A stretch of DNA of 64,000 nucleotides from Acinetobacter equi (GCF_001307195.1 NZ_CP012808.1:1860001-1924000), one strand, 5' to 3'; counted from the first letter of the stretch, positions 45,229 to 54,855 are shown. Notes: a model not told the origin generated them from the letters alone. Translations and numbers: made by a program.

Positions 45229-46059
45229 AAATACAGCTCTAGAAAAATGATTAAATTTGGTGAAAGGTCTTTTAATCAATAGCAGGAATAAATTGCATAC
45301 TCAGATGTTTAATTTAAAGTAACTATTATAAGATTTTTCAGAAATATTTAACTTCCCTTAAAACCTTATAAATTCCTTATATCAGCATTAGATATTGATG
45401 ATATTTTCACACAGAAAACATATTCTATTCACTTGCGAATAAATTTCAATTAGTTAATACAAAAATATGAACTCATGTTGATAATTTTGTGTATTCTCCC
45501 ACTAGAGCAAATACAACATATTATTTTTTAGTAAAATATCAGTCTTTTATGCTGTAAATTCTCAATATCTAGGTAGGAGATATTGGTGGCGATTTTTTTG
45601 ATATGAGGTCTGACATAAACATTCCCAATTTCGGTATCATTCCGTTTTTGGAAATATTCCCAATTTCGGTGTTTTGAACATACCCAATTTTGGGATTTTG
45701 AATGATCCCAATTTTGGGATGCAGAACCTATCAATGAAACAATCATAGAAACAATCATTCTCTTCTGAAAAAAATTAATTCATTTCATGTTTTAAATTAC
45801 ATTGTTAAAAAGTTAGATAAAAATATAAGAATTGGAATTAAACATCATGGGTTGGATTTAGGAATAGCTCTAAATCATCACAGAATCGTTTTATTAAGTG
45901 TTTATTTAAAAAAAGAACAAAAGGGTGCTATTGATTCAAATCAGAGCTTAAAACGTAAATTAGACGTTTATATGTGATTTGTACTTGATTGCTAAAGAAC
46001 AGATGATTTTATTAAATTGATTAAAAAAATTATAGAAAAATAAGTGTTTTGCACTCTCC
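45229..46059. other. Regulatory and decayed region between divergent units
   Basis: This 830-bp interval between the NdpA-like gene and the HTH paralogue B has no intact gene. It contains the repeat remnant at 45620-45739 and, at about 45760-45980, an open frame without a start (...HVLNYIVKKLDKNIRIGIK) that ends TGA near 45978. The promoters of both flanking units must be here. Confidence 0.5.
45620..45739 (+). pseudogene. Remnant of a replication-protein-type linker repeat
   Basis: In one plus frame this reads GNIPNFGVLN, IPNFGILND, PNFGMQNLS then a stop, so it is a tandem of a 7-9 residue unit. The HTH replication protein at 39955 has in its linker GTLNDPKTGVQNLS at the matching place. The DNA also matches (GAATGATCCCAA...GGGATGCAGAAC.TATCA versus ...CAGGGGTGCAGAACTTATCA). 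It looks like the tail of a second, decayed gene of that family, with frames broken to the left. Confidence 0.5.
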
Positions 46060-46075
46060 CGCGCGCGCGCGCGCG
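46060..46075. repeat. (CG)8 dinucleotide run in AT-rich DNA
   Basis: Sixteen bases alternate C and G without interruption, 72 bp before the start of HTH paralogue B. Alternating CG of this length can adopt Z-DNA and is prone to slippage. In this AT-rich background it stands out sharply. Confidence 0.95.
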
Positions 46076-46147
46076 TTTTGTTAAAAAATTACCCATTTTT
46101 TTCTTGTCTAAGCTGCTACTTAATAAATAAAAAATATGGGGGTAGTT

Positions 46148-46453
46148 ATGAGCGAATATGCCGAATTAAATTGTTTAAGTATTAGTTCTAATATTCTTTT
46201 GTCTAAAAATCTTATTGAGTATAACTCTCCAGATTATGGTGAAATTTTACTAATACTTAGAGCAGAGTTTGGTTTAACTCATGAACAAATCGCTTTTCTT
46301 CTTCCTGTCTCCGGCTCCTCCACTATATCGGAATGGACGCGTGGTAGTGCCCCCAATTTTGAAAATGGTTTCCATTTGATAGAGCTTTGGAAGTTATTAA
46401 CAGATAAAACCGAAGCAGAAGTACCAAGAAAAAATCGTTATTTGTTTATTTAG
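46148..46453 (+). CDS. Small HTH protein, paralogue B
   Basis: This 101-aa protein shares with paralogue A (42119) the blocks LTHEQIAFLLP, STISEWTRG, PNFENG and LIELWK. The ATG at 46148 follows a GGGGG stretch; a start at 46136 is possible but would leave that site inside the gene. It is probably the first gene of the rightward transcript that ends at the terminator near 46957. Two copies of one regulator on one element may set early against late expression. Confidence 0.7.
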   Translation: MSEYAELNCLSISSNILLSKNLIEYNSPDYGEILLILRAEFGLTHEQIAFLLPVSGSSTISEWTRGSAPNFENGFHLIELWKLLTDKTEAEVPRKNRYLFI

Positions 46454-46465
46454 GAAGGTATGTTG

Positions 46466-46945
46466 ATGGGTAGTAAGAAGAAAATATACGAACCTTTGGT
46501 TGGTCCACATATGGAACAAGCATTAGTTTTGTGTGATGAAATTATGACAGGGATGAAAAAGTTTAAAAAAGATATTCATTTTTTGGATTCTAACCAACTG
46601 TTTGAGAATAAATATTCTAAGGCTTTACTGCTGATTGCTAACAAAATAGATGAATTAAATTTTCATATTAGACAGCTTATGGACCCTAAAAGTATTTACT
46701 TTAATATACTTCGATTAGCTCTCTTATCTATTGGTAACCTTCCTAATATTTTTATTATTACGGCGCATTATATTGATCCTAAACAAAAGCATAAAAGACT
46801 CTTAAATCAAAATGCTTTTGCGTATGAATATGCTGTTGCTAAACAAAATATTCAATATACGAGTGAAATCTTAAATAACGTTACAAATGGCGATCCAAGT
46901 TGTAGATGTTTGATAAAACCAACTCTTGGTCGAAAGCTGCGTTAA
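46466..46945 (+). CDS. Hypothetical protein before the virion-protein genes
   Basis: This 159-aa protein (from ATG 46466; AGGAAGG lies 7 bp upstream) is basic and helical, with VGPHMEQALVLCDEIMTGMKKF and a Cys pair near the end (SCRCLIKPTLGRKLR). The middle has a hydrophobic stretch (ILRLALLSIGNLPNIFIIT) that could pack a core or touch a membrane. I do not recognise it. A terminator follows, so it is separate from the structural genes. Confidence 0.6.
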   Translation: MGSKKKIYEPLVGPHMEQALVLCDEIMTGMKKFKKDIHFLDSNQLFENKYSKALLLIANKIDELNFHIRQLMDPKSIYFNILRLALLSIGNLPNIFIITAHYIDPKQKHKRLLNQNAFAYEYAVAKQNIQYTSEILNNVTNGDPSCRCLIKPTLGRKLR

Positions 46946-46956
46946 TTATTTTTTAG

Positions 46957-46978
46957 GGGACATAATGTCCCTTTTTTT
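46957..46978 (+). terminator. Terminator after the 159-aa gene
   Basis: The 15-nt palindrome GGGACAT-A-ATGTCCC is followed by seven T residues. It is 12 bp downstream of the stop codon. Confidence 0.9.
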
Positions 46979-46988
46979 GATCGAGAAA

Positions 46989-47050
46989 ATACCCATTTTT
47001 TTTGTGTTGCTTAAAACCTAAATTATAAAAATTAGATAATTTATGGGTAA
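46989..47050. promoter_or_regulatory. Shared TACCCATTTTTTT motif before the virion genes
   Basis: The 13-bp TACCCATTTTTTT occurs at 46990-47002 upstream of the ejection genes and at 46090-46102 upstream of HTH paralogue B. An inverted ATGGGTAA lies at 47043-47050, just before the ATG at 47056. Its placement about 50 bp before two starts suggests a common regulator or promoter class. Confidence 0.45.
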
Positions 47051-47055
47051 TTAAA

Positions 47056-49065
47056 ATGGCTAGAATTCCTATGGGTAATTTTGGTAATGCTATGCCACAG
47101 GTACAGCGTATTCAAATGCCACAACAACATGATTTATCGGGTGCATTGAATAGTGTTGCTGAAACTGTTGGGCAATTTGCATTAGATAAACAAAGAAAAG
47201 AACAACAAGAACAAGAGCAAAAAGATAAAGCTGATTTTGCTTTGCAATCATCAAAAGTTGGTGCAGATATTAGTATTATTGATGATGAATTATTACTAAA
47301 AATGCAGGCTGGGGAGATTGATTATACAACTGCCGTAACTGCAAGACAAAAGAGCTTAGAAACAATTAAGGGACAGTACAAAGGTGCGGTTCCTAAACAG
47401 TATGAGCAAAACTTTAATAATTATTTTGAACAGCATTCTTATCAAAGTGCTGCCAAGTATTTGCCTATTGCTCAAAAAGCAGATCAACAACAGGCAATTG
47501 TTCAACTCAAAGACATGACAGAAAATTATTTAAAAAGTACTAATGCTACAGAGGAAGAAGTACAAAAAGGTTTACAAACTTTTGCTCAATCCAAAGGGCT
47601 GCCACAAGCATTTGTTGATGAAAAAATTATTGAATATAAGAATAAACGATCATCTAATGATGTAAATGAATTTTTTACAGGCTATAAAGCAGATAACGAA
47701 AAGCTTGCAGAGCTGTCAACGCCTGAAGCTGTAATTAAAAGTCACCCAAACTTAACTCAAGAGCAAGCAATTTATTGGAGTGGACGCATTGCCACTCAAA
47801 TGGATCAAAATCAGAAAGTATATGAACGTGAACAAAAAGAATTAGAAGCTGCAGCAAAAGAAGCAGTAAGTGATATGCGTTCAGATATTGAAACAGGTTT
47901 TGTTCCAACTGAATCAGCAATTAAATCTCGCTTAGAGCTTGTTAAAGGGACGCCGTACGAAAAAGAATTTATTCAATATTCTGGTGCTTTGGTTGAAGTA
48001 CAGAAATTTATGCGTTTAGGTCCAGATCAGCGAGAAGCATATTTAAGTAAAGAGAGAGCTAAAGCTCAAAATCATGTACAAGATAATCCACAAGATATGA
48101 GCTGGAGATTAAATCTTTTAGCGAAAACACATGACAATATGCTTGGTTATGAAAAGAATAATTCAACTTTAGCTTATTCAATTAAGACAGGACAAGAATT
48201 AACACCAATTCCAACCACATCGATTATTACTGGAGACCCAAAAGCAATTGCAGCCCTTACTAAAAATATTAAGGCAGTACATGCTAATAACATAATTGAT
48301 GGGGTTAATGGATCACTAAACCCTTTATCTAAGCAACAACAAGCTGAATTGAAAGACTATTGGGGAAAGTCTAAGCCAGGTGACAAACTTGCACTTTTAA
48401 CTAATTTATTTACTGCTAGTGCAGGAAATGCAAATGCTTCAAGGGACATCATTAGCAGTATTGCAGGAAATAGCGGTGCTTATCGATTAGCAGCTTCCCT
48501 TGGTAAGAGAGGTTTAAATAATGTTGCTGGTCAAATTGTTACTGGTCAGGATTTACTAGAGAAGCATTTGGTTAAAGTTGATGATGATGCATTAAGAGCA
48601 AGTACGGCTAGTTATTTAACAGGCATAACTACACCAGGAAAACCTGATTTTGAAATTTATTTAGCATCGGTTAAGGCTAACTACGCATATTTATTGCAAA
48701 AGTCGGAAAGAGTAGCCGATACAAAGGGGAGTATTTTAAATAAATCGATTGATGATGATTTATTTAACCAAGCTGTTAGAAATGTTACAGGTGGGAAATA
48801 TAAGTCAGGAGGATTTTTTGGCTCAAAATCAGTTGTATTAAGACCGCATACAGTTGGTGAACAATCATTTGAAGATCAATTAAAAAGTTTTAACTCTAGA
48901 AATTCCAGAGATTATGGAGGTTCGGATCAAGATTTTTTTCTAGATTTACCTTTAGAGCAAGATCCAAATAATCCATATAAATATTATTTTAAAAATGGAA
49001 CGAAATACATTATGGATAGAAACGATAAAACAAGAAAAACACGTTTAACTTTTACTGTTCGATGA
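47056..49065 (+). CDS. Internal virion / ejection-like protein 1
   Basis: This 669-aa protein is a long helical, Gln- and Lys-rich polypeptide with a coiled-coil N-terminal third (LDKQRKEQQEQEQKDKADFA). Domains are not recognised with certainty, but size, composition and position upstream of two larger proteins match the first of three podovirus ejection proteins (as in BPP-1/epsilon15-like phages). A classical ribosome site is missing; TAATTAAA precedes the ATG. It is 8 bp before the next gene. Confidence 0.6.
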   Translation: MARIPMGNFGNAMPQVQRIQMPQQHDLSGALNSVAETVGQFALDKQRKEQQEQEQKDKADFALQSSKVGADISIIDDELLLKMQAGEIDYTTAVTARQKSLETIKGQYKGAVPKQYEQNFNNYFEQHSYQSAAKYLPIAQKADQQQAIVQLKDMTENYLKSTNATEEEVQKGLQTFAQSKGLPQAFVDEKIIEYKNKRSSNDVNEFFTGYKADNEKLAELSTPEAVIKSHPNLTQEQAIYWSGRIATQMDQNQKVYEREQKELEAAAKEAVSDMRSDIETGFVPTESAIKSRLELVKGTPYEKEFIQYSGALVEVQKFMRLGPDQREAYLSKERAKAQNHVQDNPQDMSWRLNLLAKTHDNMLGYEKNNSTLAYSIKTGQELTPIPTTSIITGDPKAIAALTKNIKAVHANNIIDGVNGSLNPLSKQQQAELKDYWGKSKPGDKLALLTNLFTASAGNANASRDIISSIAGNSGAYRLAASLGKRGLNNVAGQIVTGQDLLEKHLVKVDDDALRASTASYLTGITTPGKPDFEIYLASVKANYAYLLQKSERVADTKGSILNKSIDDDLFNQAVRNVTGGKYKSGGFFGSKSVVLRPHTVGEQSFEDQLKSFNSRNSRDYGGSDQDFFLDLPLEQDPNNPYKYYFKNGTKYIMDRNDKTRKTRLTFTVR

Positions 49066-49073
49066 GGTGAACT

Positions 49074-51662
49074 ATGGATTTTTTAACAGATGATGAATTG
49101 ATATTAAACCAAGATGACCCTCGTTTTAAACCTAAAAGTCAGCGTGGAAATTTTGCAGATGGGTTGCTAGGTACTGCTTCTGGTATTGCCATGGGGACGA
49201 TTGAAGCAGCAACGGCCCCAGACTCACTACTCCGAGGTGATAAGAAAGCTGCCGCATTAAGAGCTCAGAATTTGGCAATATTTAAGCCTGATGATTTAGG
49301 TACTGCAGGTGAGTTTACTTATGGTCTGACTAAGGATTTTACACGTATTGGATGGAATGCTGTAACAACCCTTGGTACTGGTGGTGTACCAGGTTTAGCA
49401 CTGAATTCTGGATTGTTTGGGTACCAAACCTTTGAAGCGGAGAAGTCAGACTTACTTAATAAAGGGGCAGATATAAAAACTGCCCGAACAGGTGGAGCTA
49501 TTAAAGGCGTAACAGATACTTTGGGTTTTGCTATTCCTACCCATGGTGTTGCTAAATCAGTAGTAGCTGATGCTGTTGCCACTACTGCATTGGCTACTGG
49601 AGCTGGTGTAGCTGGTGATTATATAGAGGGGTCATTTCTTGAAAACAATGAAAATAAGAAGATCGCTCAATACGGTGAAGTATTAAAAGAAAATGCATTA
49701 AGTCCGTCTACTTTGGCAACGAATGGTGGAATGGCTTTATTGCTAAATTTATGGGCGAACAAAGGGCGATTAAGACCAGAGCAAAGTAAAGAACATAAAA
49801 ATATTGATACGCTTAATGATGCTTCTCATGTACAAGCAAATGTCGAATTTACTGAGGGTTTAAACCCATTTAATCCAACCTCACCTAAAGAAGCGAATGC
49901 TCATTTTGATGCATTAGATAGTGCAATGGAGAGTGCATTAAATGATGAGTTGGTCAGCTTAAAAGCACCAGTGGGTGGAGCACCTAAAATAGCAGTAACA
50001 AGAACACCAAAAGCTATTGCTATCAATACTGATGAGCATAAAACACCAGTAATAGCGAGGGCTTTGACTAACCCTATATTTGATAAAAAACCTTGGACAA
50101 AAACGATTGTTCAAGAAGCCTCTAAACGAGGTATTAATCCAGTGGATGCCTTGATCATATCTCACTTGGAAACAGGCGGTACTTTCAGCACTTCAGTTCA
50201 GCCAAAAGATAGAAATGGCAAGATACTTTCATCTGCTACTGGGTTGTTTCAAACTTTGGATAGTACCTTTGCACGGATGGGAGGTAAGAATAAGTTTGAT
50301 GGTAATGATCAAATTAAAGCAGGCCTGAATTACTACGAGCATAACTCCAAAATTTTCCGTAGTCACTTTAATCGAGACCCTAATGGTTTAGAACTTTATT
50401 ACCTACATTTCTTTGGTGATGGCGGAGGACCAGTATTTTTAAAGGCTAAAGATAATGAACTTTTCGTTGATGTTGCTACACGCTGGAGCAAGGGCAATAA
50501 GAAACAGACTGCAAGACAGATTGCTGAAGGTATTACATCTTCTCATAAATTTAATGGCATGACCGTTGGACAGGTTAAAGCTAAGTATCAAAAAAGATGG
50601 GATGAAGTCGCCAGACAATATGAAGGTATTGGAACACTGTCAGATGACAGTAGATCTATAGCTGTTAGAGGAAGTGAATCAGAGTTCCCGCAGTTTGAAT
50701 CGGATATAGCAGCACCACCTGTTTATAAATCTCAATCTGATGTTGAAATTGAGGCTATGCCTTTTGTATTGAAATCAGATGAACATAGCATTAAGTCATT
50801 ACAAGAGGAGTTTGAGGCTTTATCTTCGCCATTAACAAAAGAGGATTTAGAGTATTTAAAGGCCACGGCGCATTACCAATATTCTGAGGGTATTCCTCAT
50901 CGTGCACCATATGTCGAACCACAGGTTGATTTAATAGGTCCAAGTAATAGTGCTAACCGTAATCTAGATAACCTTGATGCAGATCTATATCAACTCGAAA
51001 CCCAACGAGTAATTGATTCAACTGCAGTTAATCCTCTGAGCATGAACTCTAAAGGATTGGATCAAAATCTTGAGCAAAACTCAATTATTGCAGGGGTTGA
51101 TAATTGGGTTCCTACGAGATCTGATAACTATCTTAAACGTGAAAGAGCTATTGATGGTGGTGTGGTTCAAGAACTTCATAACAAAACATCAAATACAACT
51201 TTCCAACGCCAAATTAATCAGGATGGAACAATCAGTCCTGTAAAGGCTTCTCGTAATGGAGAGGACTTATTTGCTCACCCAAATAATAAAAATGCTGATA
51301 GTCCTGACTTAATAGCTGTACAAAATAAGGCTAGTCAAGCTTTAGAGCGTGAATTTTGGAAGCCAAGCAATAAATCGAGTATTGATGGTACACCTGATTT
51401 CAACAAGCCTAATAAGAGTACATATGGCTCATTTACCGAGACGGCAGATGGAAGAGAAGCTGTATCAATTTTAGAGGCTGATCTTGATATGGAAGTTACC
51501 TTTACCCGTGTTGATGGAAATGGAGGGGAGGAGGTTGTAACAATGTCATCTCGTGATTTGTTGGACTATGTAAAAGAGCAAGAAGAAATTGCAAAAGATG
51601 AAATTCAGGCAGTAAAGGCTTTAGCAAGTTGTGCATTAAAATTTGGGAGTGAAGCAGCATGA
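49074..51662 (+). CDS. Ejection-like protein 2 with lytic transglycosylase domain
   Basis: This 862-aa protein has an N-terminal Gly/Ala-rich region with membrane-like helices (residues ~30-190) and an SLT/lysozyme-like domain at about 340-480. The SLT core has NPVDALIISHLETGG, where Glu near residue 366 is the likely catalytic acid, followed by SATGLFQTLDSTFARMGG and LYYLHFFGDGG. In podoviruses such proteins digest a hole in the cell wall during DNA entry. A GAGGTGA site precedes the ATG. Its stop overlaps the next ATG (ATGA). Confidence 0.75.
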   Translation: MDFLTDDELILNQDDPRFKPKSQRGNFADGLLGTASGIAMGTIEAATAPDSLLRGDKKAAALRAQNLAIFKPDDLGTAGEFTYGLTKDFTRIGWNAVTTLGTGGVPGLALNSGLFGYQTFEAEKSDLLNKGADIKTARTGGAIKGVTDTLGFAIPTHGVAKSVVADAVATTALATGAGVAGDYIEGSFLENNENKKIAQYGEVLKENALSPSTLATNGGMALLLNLWANKGRLRPEQSKEHKNIDTLNDASHVQANVEFTEGLNPFNPTSPKEANAHFDALDSAMESALNDELVSLKAPVGGAPKIAVTRTPKAIAINTDEHKTPVIARALTNPIFDKKPWTKTIVQEASKRGINPVDALIISHLETGGTFSTSVQPKDRNGKILSSATGLFQTLDSTFARMGGKNKFDGNDQIKAGLNYYEHNSKIFRSHFNRDPNGLELYYLHFFGDGGGPVFLKAKDNELFVDVATRWSKGNKKQTARQIAEGITSSHKFNGMTVGQVKAKYQKRWDEVARQYEGIGTLSDDSRSIAVRGSESEFPQFESDIAAPPVYKSQSDVEIEAMPFVLKSDEHSIKSLQEEFEALSSPLTKEDLEYLKATAHYQYSEGIPHRAPYVEPQVDLIGPSNSANRNLDNLDADLYQLETQRVIDSTAVNPLSMNSKGLDQNLEQNSIIAGVDNWVPTRSDNYLKRERAIDGGVVQELHNKTSNTTFQRQINQDGTISPVKASRNGEDLFAHPNNKNADSPDLIAVQNKASQALEREFWKPSNKSSIDGTPDFNKPNKSTYGSFTETADGREAVSILEADLDMEVTFTRVDGNGGEEVVTMSSRDLLDYVKEQEEIAKDEIQAVKALASCALKFGSEAA

Positions 51663-54600
51663 GAGCTGAATGTAGAGAACAAGTAGCCAAGGCATTAGGC
51701 AAAAGAAAGTTAAGCGCGGCAGATAGTAATCGTATTTCATCCCTTTACATGCGTGCACAAAACACATTGGCTAGAATTGATCCTGATTGGATTTTTAAGA
51801 GCCCAGCAGAACGTGCAGAAGCAATTGCTCAAAAGACAGCTTCCGATCTCGCCGTGCAGATTGCCAAGAACAATCAAAACATTGCACGAGATGCAATTTT
51901 GAAAGCTCAAATACAAAATGAAATTTACAATCACTCGAAATTAAACCCTTTGCAATCATTGATGAGAAAGATTGCATATTTTTCTGATCAAAGTGGTATC
52001 CAGTCTATCGAGAAGCAAGCACAGTCTTTACATAGTCGGTGGATGTCTTTAGTTGCTGATGTATTTACCAAAACACAAGAGCGCTTCGGTATGTCAGTCA
52101 ATAAAGAAATGACCGATGACATTATCCGGGTCATGTTTGGCGGTAAGTCAGATAATCCTGAAATTACAGCAATGGCCAAAGATGTAAGTGATGTGCTCGA
52201 GGAGATGCGTTTAGCTTTTAATCGTGCTGGAGGCAATATCAAGAAGCTAGATAATCATGGCTTTATGACTTCACATGATCAAAAGAAAGTGGCTCTTACA
52301 GATCAAGCTGAATGGGTAAATGATGTTTTAGTAGGTTTAGACCGTAAGCAATATGTCAAAGAGACTGGTGAGCTCATGGATGAGTTAGAGCTGAAGTCTG
52401 TACTTGAGGATATATATAAGACCATTTCTACAAATGGTGCTAATAAAGACTTATTAGTTTTGAGTAAACAAGGTACATCTCCTGTAGGTGGTCGCTCTAA
52501 GATGGCCAATCGTCACCAGGAAGCAAGAGCATTACATTTTAAAGATGGTGATGCATGGCTTGAATATCAGAAAAAGTATGGCACTTACAATGAATCAGGC
52601 TTTCATGAAATATTAAAAAATCATACTCAACGGATGAGTACTGAAGTGGCAATGATGCAAAACCTTGGGTCTAATCCTCGTCATACATTTGAATCATTGT
52701 TAGAAGAAGCAAAGACTAAATTAAAAGCTGACCCACAAAATGGAGTGAAGCACGGCGAAATCGATAAACAAGCTCATAGAGCGATGTCGCTATATAACAC
52801 TTTAGATGCAAATACGAGAGCGATTGACTCAACTTTAGGTAATGTCATGGGTGGGTTACGTGCATTGATGGTAGCATCTAAGCTAGGTGGTACTACATTA
52901 ACCACCTTTGGCGACCATGCTAGTATGAAAAAGGTGGCCAATATGCTCGGTCTGTCTTATACCAAATCAATTTTACCCGAATATATCAAGCAACTAAAAC
53001 AAGGCACATCAAGAGATGAAGCATTACGTTTTGGGCTTGGGATTACTGAGATGGTTGGTGGTATGTCTCGCTTTGGAGATGCTGATGTGGTGAGTAGTGC
53101 GACTAGATCAGGTCGATTTAATGCACGTATGCAAGCCTTTGCCTCTACAACTATGAAACTATCAGGCTTGAATGCCGTCACTGCAGGAGCGAAAAGGGCA
53201 CTTAATCTGGTGCATATGAATAAGCTTGCTGAAATGACCCGTAAAACGGAGTGGAAAGATCTTGGTGCTGATGATCTAAAAATTTTAGAAGGTAATGGAG
53301 TCAATGAGCGTGACTGGCAGTTATGGCAACAGCTAGAACCAAGTAAGCGTGAAGATGGAACAATAGTACTTACTCAGAATGATTTCTTTGATGCACCAGA
53401 TGATGTATTTGTTAATTTTGCATCACCTGAGTTAAAAGCTCTTAAAGATGAAATTGAGGATCAAATATCTGAATTGAACCGCCGTAATTCTGAGGATGAT
53501 TTACGCATAGAAAAAAGGGAAAAGAAACTTGAAGATATTAAACGCAGTCTCTCTTTAAGACTTGCTGATTATGCCAATAAGAAAGATGCTAAAGCCCAAC
53601 TAGAAAAGCAAGCCTTGCAAGATCGCATTGATTTAATTGATGCTCAAAAAGAAGCAGCTGCTATTCAAAGTGATATTAATAGATATCTCCAAGTAGAGAA
53701 GCAATCAAGTCGAATTCAAGACTTTTTACAACAGGTAGAAGATGGGCGACACTCTGATCAGGCTTCAGTTTTAGCGAGAGGTAATATTGAGCGTAATGCA
53801 CGTCAATATGGGAATGGAGCAGAATCATTAGGCTATAGATTAGGTAATGCTGAGCGTAGAATGACTGAGCTACGCGCAAAAATCCGTGCAGCAGATAGTA
53901 ATGCAAATAAAGCAATTCAAGCAAAGTTTAACGATTTAGATAAGCGTGTAAATGCATTAGATGCTGAGTTTGTTGAATATCAAGCCAAAGTATCTGAGCG
54001 CCAAGAGAAACGTTTAAAAGTAATGGATAAATTAGATCAGTCTATTACTCCAAGGCAGAGAGAATTATTGGCTGATGCTCGTTATAAGGCTGCCATGAAG
54101 TATCAGACTCATATCTTCAATGAAGAATCAGTTGCTATTATTGAGGCTGGTGTACGTGAGCGTAGCATTATTAATTTAGGGGAAGCTGGTACCATCCAAG
54201 GTGAGCTAGGTAGGACTTTATTTCAATTTAAAGGCTTTCCATTAGCTTATATGATGCGTATAGGACATCGAGCTTTTGCTCAGGGTGATATAAAGAGTAG
54301 AGTGACATTCTTAGCTTCTCTATTAGCATATCAAACATTAGCAGGAGCACTTATAGTCCAAACCCAAAATTTAGCAAATGGGAAGAATCCTGAGCCTGTA
54401 TTCACTATAGATTTCTTTGGTAAGTCAATTCTTAAAGGTGGAGGGCTTTCTTTCTTGGGCGACATTATGTCTGCACTTTCAGATCCAACAGGTCGAAGTG
54501 CATCAGATTTTGTCAGTGGTCCATTATTAGGTCAAAGCATGAAGTTGGGTATGTTACTAACTGGAATGGGTAATAACATTATTGAGGGTAAGGAATCTAC

Positions 54601-54790
54601 TCGAATGATGGAAATAGCGAATACACTTAAGAGTAATATACCTTTGCAAAACCTTTGGTACAGCAAGTTGGTTGTTGATCGTATGCTTTATTCAAAGCTT
54701 CAAAATATGATTGATCCTGATTACTTACCAAGGACTCAGCAACGGCTTGAAAATCTAGGTAATAGCTATTGGTGGGATTTATCAGAATAA
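51659..54790 (+). CDS. Ejection-like protein 3, very large
   Basis: This 1043-aa protein has an N-terminal helical part, a middle with NHGFMTSHD and ANRHQEARALHFKDGDAWLEYQ, a coiled coil (about 600-800) and a C-terminal part with LGRTLFQFKGFPLAYMM and GHRAFAQGD. The middle and C-terminal patterns recall the giant ejection or virion proteins of BPP-1-like phages. It ends this three-gene operon (4-bp overlap with the previous gene) and is followed by a terminator. There are no head or tail genes before or after it. Confidence 0.7.
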   Translation: MRAECREQVAKALGKRKLSAADSNRISSLYMRAQNTLARIDPDWIFKSPAERAEAIAQKTASDLAVQIAKNNQNIARDAILKAQIQNEIYNHSKLNPLQSLMRKIAYFSDQSGIQSIEKQAQSLHSRWMSLVADVFTKTQERFGMSVNKEMTDDIIRVMFGGKSDNPEITAMAKDVSDVLEEMRLAFNRAGGNIKKLDNHGFMTSHDQKKVALTDQAEWVNDVLVGLDRKQYVKETGELMDELELKSVLEDIYKTISTNGANKDLLVLSKQGTSPVGGRSKMANRHQEARALHFKDGDAWLEYQKKYGTYNESGFHEILKNHTQRMSTEVAMMQNLGSNPRHTFESLLEEAKTKLKADPQNGVKHGEIDKQAHRAMSLYNTLDANTRAIDSTLGNVMGGLRALMVASKLGGTTLTTFGDHASMKKVANMLGLSYTKSILPEYIKQLKQGTSRDEALRFGLGITEMVGGMSRFGDADVVSSATRSGRFNARMQAFASTTMKLSGLNAVTAGAKRALNLVHMNKLAEMTRKTEWKDLGADDLKILEGNGVNERDWQLWQQLEPSKREDGTIVLTQNDFFDAPDDVFVNFASPELKALKDEIEDQISELNRRNSEDDLRIEKREKKLEDIKRSLSLRLADYANKKDAKAQLEKQALQDRIDLIDAQKEAAAIQSDINRYLQVEKQSSRIQDFLQQVEDGRHSDQASVLARGNIERNARQYGNGAESLGYRLGNAERRMTELRAKIRAADSNANKAIQAKFNDLDKRVNALDAEFVEYQAKVSERQEKRLKVMDKLDQSITPRQRELLADARYKAAMKYQTHIFNEESVAIIEAGVRERSIINLGEAGTIQGELGRTLFQFKGFPLAYMMRIGHRAFAQGDIKSRVTFLASLLAYQTLAGALIVQTQNLANGKNPEPVFTIDFFGKSILKGGGLSFLGDIMSALSDPTGRSASDFVSGPLLGQSMKLGMLLTGMGNNIIEGKESTRMMEIANTLKSNIPLQNLWYSKLVVDRMLYSKLQNMIDPDYLPRTQQRLENLGNSYWWDLSE

Positions 54791-54794
54791 AATT

Positions 54795-54817
54795 AGGAGC
54801 TTCGGCTCCTTTTTTTG
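54795..54817 (+). terminator. Terminator of the ejection-protein operon
   Basis: AGGAGC-TTCG-GCTCCT with seven T residues following. The UUCG tetraloop makes this a very stable hairpin; it starts 5 bp after the stop codon. Confidence 0.95.
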
Positions 54818-54855
54818 TATTATCAGTAGCACTTTAGGAAATTTATATTGTAAAA

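Noticed and set aside
45528..45758. A 76-codon minus frame over the CCCAATTT repeats
   Set aside because: The plus strand carries the protein-like repeat pattern that matches the replication protein; the minus frame is its shadow.
45760..45980. Open frame ...HVLNYIVKKLDKNIRIGIK without a start codon
   Set aside because: No start codon in a useful place and no recognisable domain; at most a decayed fragment.
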